Assembly (NCBI GenBank): GCA_026985515.1
Contig: JALSQH010000024.1
Span: 1 to 18,861, forward strand
Origin: a bacterium
Lineage (GTDB): Bacteria > JALSQH01
Direction of reading: 5' to 3'
Length of the DNA stretch: 18,861 nucleotides
A program made the position numbers and the translations under genes. The notes beneath the pieces were generated by a model that worked only from the letters and a program-made list of their open reading frames with translations, was not told the origin of the DNA and made no database searches. Positions 14,644-18,861 of this stretch are shown here, one piece after another; the first letter of the stretch is position 1; the number at the start of each line of letters is the position of its first letter.

Positions 14644-16300
14644 GTTTTTTCTTGTGTTTCTTCTCTTCAACCCTGTTAACTTACTCGGATGGAATACATT
14701 TGTGGTCAGGGGGGATTTGAAAAATGGCCTTTTAATTGACAATGGAGTTTATTTTATTGGAATTGGCGGGGAGAAATCTTCAAAACCGGGTATGATAACA
14801 GAGCTTAAACTGCACAATTCAAATTTCAATTTCAGCGCAGATATTGGTGATTATAATCTATTCTTCCCTGAATTTCATGTCGTGTGGAAAGATTTCAGAC
14901 CCTCCTATCCTGGAGTGCCAGGTTATTACAGGGGGGATTTACATGGAACAACCAGAATTGCTCGTTACTGGGAAAAAGGTAGTTTCCTCTATGTGAAGGT
15001 AAAGTGGATCAATGGATGGATTGATGCTGAATGGCTCTACGCCATACCGTACGGGAAAAATTTCTTCACAGTTGACATAGAGAGAATTGTCAGGAAAGGC
15101 TATGTCTATACAAATTACCAGCAATGCACAATGGTCAATCCCGATATGAAAGTCAGTTACATTGTGGATGAAATGGGTCAATTTGTGAAAACATTTGATG
15201 CAGAGAAAGGGTACATGCCCTCTACTTGTAAAGAATACATAATGTTTGGAGCTATTGACAGGGGGATGGCAAAAAGATATCCAGCTTTTGCGTGGTATGA
15301 TCCGGAGAGAAATGTCAGCATTGGTATGATAACCACATGGGTTTCGTCCAATCAGAGAAAAGTAATTTCCTATCATGGTGGTGGATCTTCGCTTAAACAC
15401 CCTGGTTTTGGAGAAGGACAGTGGAACTGGTTTGGAGATGCCGATGATGGCTCCAAGTATTTACCCTCAGGCACAAGATTTGGAATGGAAATAGTTTATG
15501 TGGTGGGAAGGGGTGACCCTGAGGAAGTCGTTGATAAATTTAACAGGAGAATTTTCAGGGAAAGTATAGATAGAGGTGAGAAAATTGCTCCTGATATTTT
15601 TACAGCTGGATGGGGAGGAAGAAGGTCTATGAAGGGTGAGAACTGGAAATATAATTACAATTTTCCCACTATTTCTGGAAACTGGGTCTCTGATCATTTT
15701 CTCTTTGCCCACAATTCCTTTATTCTACCATGGATGAAGAATGGTGTTTCTGGTGTGGGGGATGCGATTTTTTCTATCTGGGTGAAGGGCAAAAAAGGGG
15801 GAAAAGAAGTTAATTTGACCCCTGTGTATGACCCGGATAAAAAGCCAGTTGAGATGGGAGGAGATGGCAGTTATGGATGGGTAAGGTGGTACAATCCCGA
15901 ATTGAAGGTCTGGACAAAAATAGAGGTTTCGAAAGGAAAGAATGGCAGGAATTTTACAATTTCTTCAGCGGTCACTGGCAACACTACGTTAAGGCCTTTT
16001 ATTTTTATAAAACCGGGAAGAAATATTGTTTTTAAAACAGCGAAGGATGGCTGGGTATTTTTCAGGAAGGGCTATGGGGGAATATGCGTGAAAAACTCCA
16101 GGCATAATAGACTGATTAAATCAGGTGCTAATTTTGAGATACCTTTTACCGGAAAAATTGCTCTGAATATGGTGGTGTTAAAAGGTGAAGAGAATGTAAA
16201 AAGTGGATGTTCTGTTGCCCACGATTCCATAATGTTTTACAGAGACCTTCTTCCGCCTTCCTATCTTGGTGGAAGACTTCCCTATGGATTCAGATTTTGA
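14603..16300 (+). CDS. Exported protein of unknown function in polysaccharide operon
   Basis: A 565-residue protein I do not recognise. ATG 14603 is preferred because GGAG sits 6 nt upstream and the start gives a clean signal peptide: KK near the N-terminus, hydrophobic LLTEFFLVFLLFNPVNLLG (11-29), and mature sequence from about W30. Starts at 14561 and 14591 in the same frame would lengthen the n-region and lack good ribosome sites. The mature chain is rich in Trp, Tyr, Phe and Gly, with four Cys (175, 209, 495, 536), and alternates beta-strand-like segments. Notable stretches are YRGDLHGTTRIARYWEKG (109-126), ISYHGGGSSLKHPGFGEG (255-272) and VVGRGDPEEVVDKF (300-313), the last resembling the end of beta-sandwich domains in carbohydrate-active enzymes. 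A periplasmic lyase, hydrolase or modifying enzyme is possible. It overlaps the epimerase by 41 nt. Confidence 0.8.
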   Translation: MQVKKSQNFSLLTEFFLVFLLFNPVNLLGWNTFVVRGDLKNGLLIDNGVYFIGIGGEKSSKPGMITELKLHNSNFNFSADIGDYNLFFPEFHVVWKDFRPSYPGVPGYYRGDLHGTTRIARYWEKGSFLYVKVKWINGWIDAEWLYAIPYGKNFFTVDIERIVRKGYVYTNYQQCTMVNPDMKVSYIVDEMGQFVKTFDAEKGYMPSTCKEYIMFGAIDRGMAKRYPAFAWYDPERNVSIGMITTWVSSNQRKVISYHGGGSSLKHPGFGEGQWNWFGDADDGSKYLPSGTRFGMEIVYVVGRGDPEEVVDKFNRRIFRESIDRGEKIAPDIFTAGWGGRRSMKGENWKYNYNFPTISGNWVSDHFLFAHNSFILPWMKNGVSGVGDAIFSIWVKGKKGGKEVNLTPVYDPDKKPVEMGGDGSYGWVRWYNPELKVWTKIEVSKGKNGRNFTISSAVTGNTTLRPFIFIKPGRNIVFKTAKDGWVFFRKGYGGICVKNSRHNRLIKSGANFEIPFTGKIALNMVVLKGEENVKSGCSVAHDSIMFYRDLLPPSYLGGRLPYGFRF

Positions 16301-16325
16301 AAGTTGCAACCCTATCTGATAAAAT
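16297..16325 (+). promoter_or_regulatory. Internal promoter before the wzz-like gene
   Basis: TTGAAA (16297-16302) and TAAAAT (16320-16325) are spaced by 17 bp, matching ten of twelve consensus bases, with a TGA extended -10 element directly before the second box. The predicted start near 16332 gives a 20-nt leader to the ATG at 16352. The -35 box overlaps the stop of the upstream gene. It would let wzz, wzx and the following gene be expressed apart from wlbA. Confidence 0.5.
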
Positions 16326-16351
16326 TATCCTTACATACTTTCAGCGCAGTT

Positions 16352-17134
16352 ATGAAAGAGATTGGTTTGATTGAGATTTTTGAATTATTCTGGAAAAGAT
16401 GGATTCTCTTTCTTTCCGTTGTGGTTATCTCCGGGTTGGCTGGGTTTGGTTTCTCTTTTCTCCTAAGACCACAGTATAGAACTGAAGCCCTTATCAGGGT
16501 GCCTCTCGAATATAATGAAATTAAGGGTAAAAGAGAGAGTGTTGTTCCTGTTTCGTTTTATAAAGAATATTTTCAATCTCTCAATGAGCTTCTCTACCAT
16601 GGAAATTTTCCCCTTCTGTCCAGATTAACAGGGATAAACAGGGAAGAACTTTCATCACTATCCAGACTCAGGATTGAAATCCCGGCTGCTTATCTTATTA
16701 ATTTGAAAGTTGAGGGTTATTCACCCTCTTCAGTTTACCGGATTGCAGAGTCTCTTATCCAGAGGATGAAGAAAATAGATGGTGCAGAATCATATTTAAA
16801 AAGGAAAAGACTTCAGTTAGAAAAGTATCTGAGCAGGTTGAAGGATAGTATTGAGTATTCAAAAAAACTCCGGAATTCTAATAAGGTGGAAAAGTTGTTT
16901 TTTGACCCTGCTCTCTCGCTTATTGAGGGGGAAAAGGAAATAAACAGGGCGGAGCTCCTCCTGCAGAATCTTTCAAGTATGAGGGTCCTTATTCCACCAT
17001 CTTTACCTGCAAAGCCATTCAAACCGCACAGAATTTTCTGGATTTTTGTTTTTGTGATGGCTGGCATATTTGTTGATTTTATAATGGCCATTTACCTGTT
17101 ATACAGAGAAGAAAAGGGATCGCAGGGAGAATGA
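16352..17134 (+). CDS. Wzz-like polysaccharide chain-length / co-polymerase protein
   Basis: A 260-residue inner-membrane protein of the Wzz (polysaccharide co-polymerase) family, which sets polymer length with Wzy. It begins MKEIGLIEIFELFWKRW, followed by TM1 (about 17-38). A periplasmic domain with coiled-coil-like charged sequence occupies roughly 130-205. A Pro-rich PPSLPAKPFKPHR precedes TM2 (about 228-251) and a short charged tail; this Pro-rich-plus-TM2 end is typical. There is no tyrosine-kinase domain, so it is the short Wzz form rather than Wzc. A TTG at 16304 could add 16 residues, but ATG 16352 matches the usual family start and lies just after a good promoter. No clear ribosome site is seen. 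The stop is 9 nt before the flippase start. Confidence 0.82.
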   Translation: MKEIGLIEIFELFWKRWILFLSVVVISGLAGFGFSFLLRPQYRTEALIRVPLEYNEIKGKRESVVPVSFYKEYFQSLNELLYHGNFPLLSRLTGINREELSSLSRLRIEIPAAYLINLKVEGYSPSSVYRIAESLIQRMKKIDGAESYLKRKRLQLEKYLSRLKDSIEYSKKLRNSNKVEKLFFDPALSLIEGEKEINRAELLLQNLSSMRVLIPPSLPAKPFKPHRIFWIFVFVMAGIFVDFIMAIYLLYREEKGSQGE

Positions 17135-17143
17135 TCCAATCCG

Positions 17144-18409
17144 ATGAAAAGAGATCTTTCTCTAACTTTTCTTACTCAAGTAATTGTGTTGATTGCAGGT
17201 TTGTACACCTATCGGCTTGCAAGAGTTAAATTCTCTGATATCATCTTTGCAGATTATGCTCTGATAAAAAGAAACACAAGTTTTTTGTTTTCATTTTTCT
17301 TTTTCGGATTTTCAGTGGCGATTCCAAGATATGTTTCTATTTTCAGAAAAGAGAGCGAGGGCAGTGAGGGGTCAGTTCTTATCTTTTCAACAATTTTTAT
17401 CCTTTCCATATCAGTTTTGATCTTCCTTACAGGCCTCAGTTTAAAGGGTGAGATTGCCTATCTTCTCTTTGGAAGCAGGAAGTACAGCCATTACATTTTA
17501 CCTTTTCTCCTGATGCTTACAGGTATGCTTTTTCATTCCCTTCCATACTCTTTTTTCAGAGGCAGAGTTCAAATGGTAAATGCAAATTTGCTTCAGTTGC
17601 TCGATTATGCTTTGATTCCCGTTGTGGTTTTCATTTATGGTAAATCTCTCCGAAATATCCTTATAATCACCGGAACAGGATGGCTTGCTGTCTCTCTATT
17701 TGTTTTAATCCTGCTTTTCTTTTCCCTTGGATCAGAGGTGAGTGTCGGGGAGATCATTGAGAAAGGAAAGATACTTATTTCATATGGCATTCAGAGAATC
17801 CCGGCTGATTTTGGTTTGTCTGCCCTGCTTTCACTTCCTCCTATTGTAGCGGCACATATTTTTTCCCCGGTTTACGGAGGTTACACTGCCTTTGCCGTCT
17901 CCCTTGTGAGAATGGTGGGTGCTCTTTTTGCACCTCTCGGAATAGTGTTACTACCTGTATTTACCTCAATGGTGAAAGAAGGTAAATTCAACACTGTCAG
18001 AAAGTATGTGACTCGTCTCGTTGCTTTTACAACACTTGTAAGTATTGTGGGAATTTTAATCTATTTTGTTGCCGATTCTTTATTGCTGAGAATTTATCTG
18101 GGTTCATTTAAAGATGAGTTATTGTATGCCACTGATATTTTTATTTCGGCAGCCATCGGTTACAATGTTTTTGTCGCTCTGAGAAGTTTCATTGATGCCG
18201 TTTATTTTTTCAGCATAAATACAGTAAACATAGTTGCATCTGTAATCCTTCTCATTTTCCTTATCGGGGTGGTATGGATGTTACATCCATCTTTCAATGC
18301 TACTCTGATCATACTTTCTTCTCCCCTTTATCTCCTCGGCTTGCTTACTTTTTTCACTGCAAGAATAACACTTGTGAGATTCAGGAAGGGCGATGTCAGG
18401 ATCAGGTAG
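17144..18409 (+). CDS. Wzx-type polysaccharide flippase 2
   Basis: A 421-residue polytopic protein with about 12 hydrophobic segments, matching the length and spacing of O-antigen/polysaccharide flippases. The N-terminal half has LYTYRLARVKFSDIIFADYALIKR, shorter than 30 residues in and equivalent to the R-x-L-x-x-x-D/E-Y segment of Wzx proteins, then FGFSVAIPRYVS. A late AFAVSLVRMVGALFAPLGIVLLPVF region also fits. It is distinct in sequence from flippase 1 at 6864-8111 and is not a recent duplicate. It follows the wzz-like gene by 9 nt and its 3' end overlaps the next start by 17 nt, so it is co-transcribed with both. GGGAG lies 14 nt upstream of the ATG, rather far for a strong ribosome site. 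Probable role: export of the main polymer repeat unit. Confidence 0.8.
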   Translation: MKRDLSLTFLTQVIVLIAGLYTYRLARVKFSDIIFADYALIKRNTSFLFSFFFFGFSVAIPRYVSIFRKESEGSEGSVLIFSTIFILSISVLIFLTGLSLKGEIAYLLFGSRKYSHYILPFLLMLTGMLFHSLPYSFFRGRVQMVNANLLQLLDYALIPVVVFIYGKSLRNILIITGTGWLAVSLFVLILLFFSLGSEVSVGEIIEKGKILISYGIQRIPADFGLSALLSLPPIVAAHIFSPVYGGYTAFAVSLVRMVGALFAPLGIVLLPVFTSMVKEGKFNTVRKYVTRLVAFTTLVSIVGILIYFVADSLLLRIYLGSFKDELLYATDIFISAAIGYNVFVALRSFIDAVYFFSINTVNIVASVILLIFLIGVVWMLHPSFNATLIILSSPLYLLGLLTFFTARITLVRFRKGDVRIR

Positions 18410-18861
18410 AAGAGTATTGTTTGTGTTAGTTATTCTCATCTTCAGAGTACTTCTTGAGATCATTTACATAAAGTTCATTGCCCCATCATATTCATACATG
18501 GGTTTTCACTTCTCACCAGATTTCTCAAGATTCCTTATAAGTTACATTTTCCTGATTTTTCTGGCGCTTTTATTTCCCGAAAATACGGGGTCGCTATCAA
18601 GGGTTTTATGGTCATACATTTTTGTAACCCTCTATGTCCCGGCGTCTGCAATGTACTGGATGGATGCTGATTTCTCCTCCGCATACTTTTTCACGATTAC
18701 TTTTTTCTCGCTATTTGTTAATCTGATTCTCAATTTCAAAAGCGGTTTTGTAATCAGGTTCAGATCCTCTCTTTCCATGGACAATTTCCTGCTGTTGATG
18801 CTCCTCCTTGATCTCTTATTTTTCGTCACGCTTCTCAGGCATTACGGAATTGTTTTGAGAA
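18393..18861 (+). CDS. Polytopic membrane protein, possible Wzy polymerase (partial)
   Basis: An open frame of 156 codons with no stop reaches the right edge. The ATG at 18393 overlaps the flippase end by 17 nt and is preceded by AGGAAGG (18383-18389), a well-placed ribosome site. The translation begins MSGSGRRVLFVLVILIF and continues with at least four hydrophobic segments, including FLISYIFLIFLALLF, VLWSYIFVTLYVP, FFTITFFSLFVNLIL and FLLLMLLLDLLFFVTLL, separated by short polar loops. Position right after wzz and wzx and the Leu/Phe-rich composition suit a Wzy O-antigen polymerase, but the conserved periplasmic loops would lie beyond the edge. Another membrane protein, such as an O-acetyltransferase, remains possible. 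Confidence 0.7.
   Translation, partial: MSGSGRRVLFVLVILIFRVLLEIIYIKFIAPSYSYMGFHFSPDFSRFLISYIFLIFLALLFPENTGSLSRVLWSYIFVTLYVPASAMYWMDADFSSAYFFTITFFSLFVNLILNFKSGFVIRFRSSLSMDNFLLLMLLLDLLFFVTLLRHYGIVLR

Noticed and set aside
14939-15400. 153-codon minus-strand open frame inside the exported protein gene
   Set aside because: It has no ribosome site or domain, and the plus-strand frame is longer, has a signal peptide and fits the operon.
1-18861. CRISPR array, tRNA, rRNA or transposase
   Set aside because: I saw no regularly spaced direct repeats, no tRNA cloverleaf or CCA-type end, no rRNA-like stretch, and no transposase domain in any frame.

Overview
The window is a surface-polysaccharide locus from a diderm (Gram-negative-type) bacterium. 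Evidence for a diderm cell plan is a lipobox-type lipoprotein, a Wzz-like chain-length protein, two Wzx-type flippases and O-antigen-style sugar-nucleotide genes. Arginine is mostly AGA/AGG and the DNA is moderately AT-rich. I cannot name the phylum from sequence alone.

Layout. (1) Bases 1-2645, minus strand: the 5' 881 codons of a large fibronectin-III lipoprotein that runs off the left edge. (2) 2752-4098, plus: dihydrolipoyl dehydrogenase, with its own sigma70-type promoter in the divergent gap. (3) 12502 down to 4102, minus: a compact six-gene operon. In transcription order it holds a GT-B-like glycosyltransferase, an AsnB-type amidotransferase, a polysaccharide pyruvyl transferase, a Wzx flippase, a CMP-sugar transferase/PseG-type hydrolase fusion, and a NeuB-family nonulosonate synthase. 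Neighbouring genes overlap or lie 19 nt apart. A strong promoter lies so close to the first ATG that the mRNA would be nearly leaderless. (4) 12599 to the right edge, plus: wlbA (UDP-GlcNAcA 3-dehydrogenase), a wecB/wbpI-type epimerase, an unrecognised exported protein, a Wzz-like protein, a second Wzx flippase and the start of another membrane protein that could be the Wzy polymerase.

How it fits together. The plus-strand genes carry two steps of a UDP-2,3-diamino-uronate pathway (WlbA and a WbpI-like epimerase; the transaminase and acetyltransferase are not here), then export, polymerisation and chain-length functions. The minus-strand operon makes a CMP-activated nonulosonic (sialic-like) acid from a UDP-linked precursor: the PseG domain removes UDP, the synthase condenses with PEP, and the NeuA domain activates with CMP. 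It adds a transferase, an amidating enzyme, a pyruvyl-capping enzyme and its own flippase. Its DNA looks more AT-rich than the plus-strand genes on both sides, which suggests a separately acquired glycan-decoration cassette. The 96-bp gap between the two units holds divergent promoters and an inverted repeat placed like an operator.

The most unusual points are the fused CMP-transferase/hydrolase, the atypical substrate loop of the NeuB homologue, the near-leaderless starts, the unknown exported protein inside the polysaccharide operon, and two flippases in one locus. I saw no tRNA, rRNA, CRISPR array, insertion sequence or convincing intrinsic terminator. No gene-free stretch exceeds about 110 bases.
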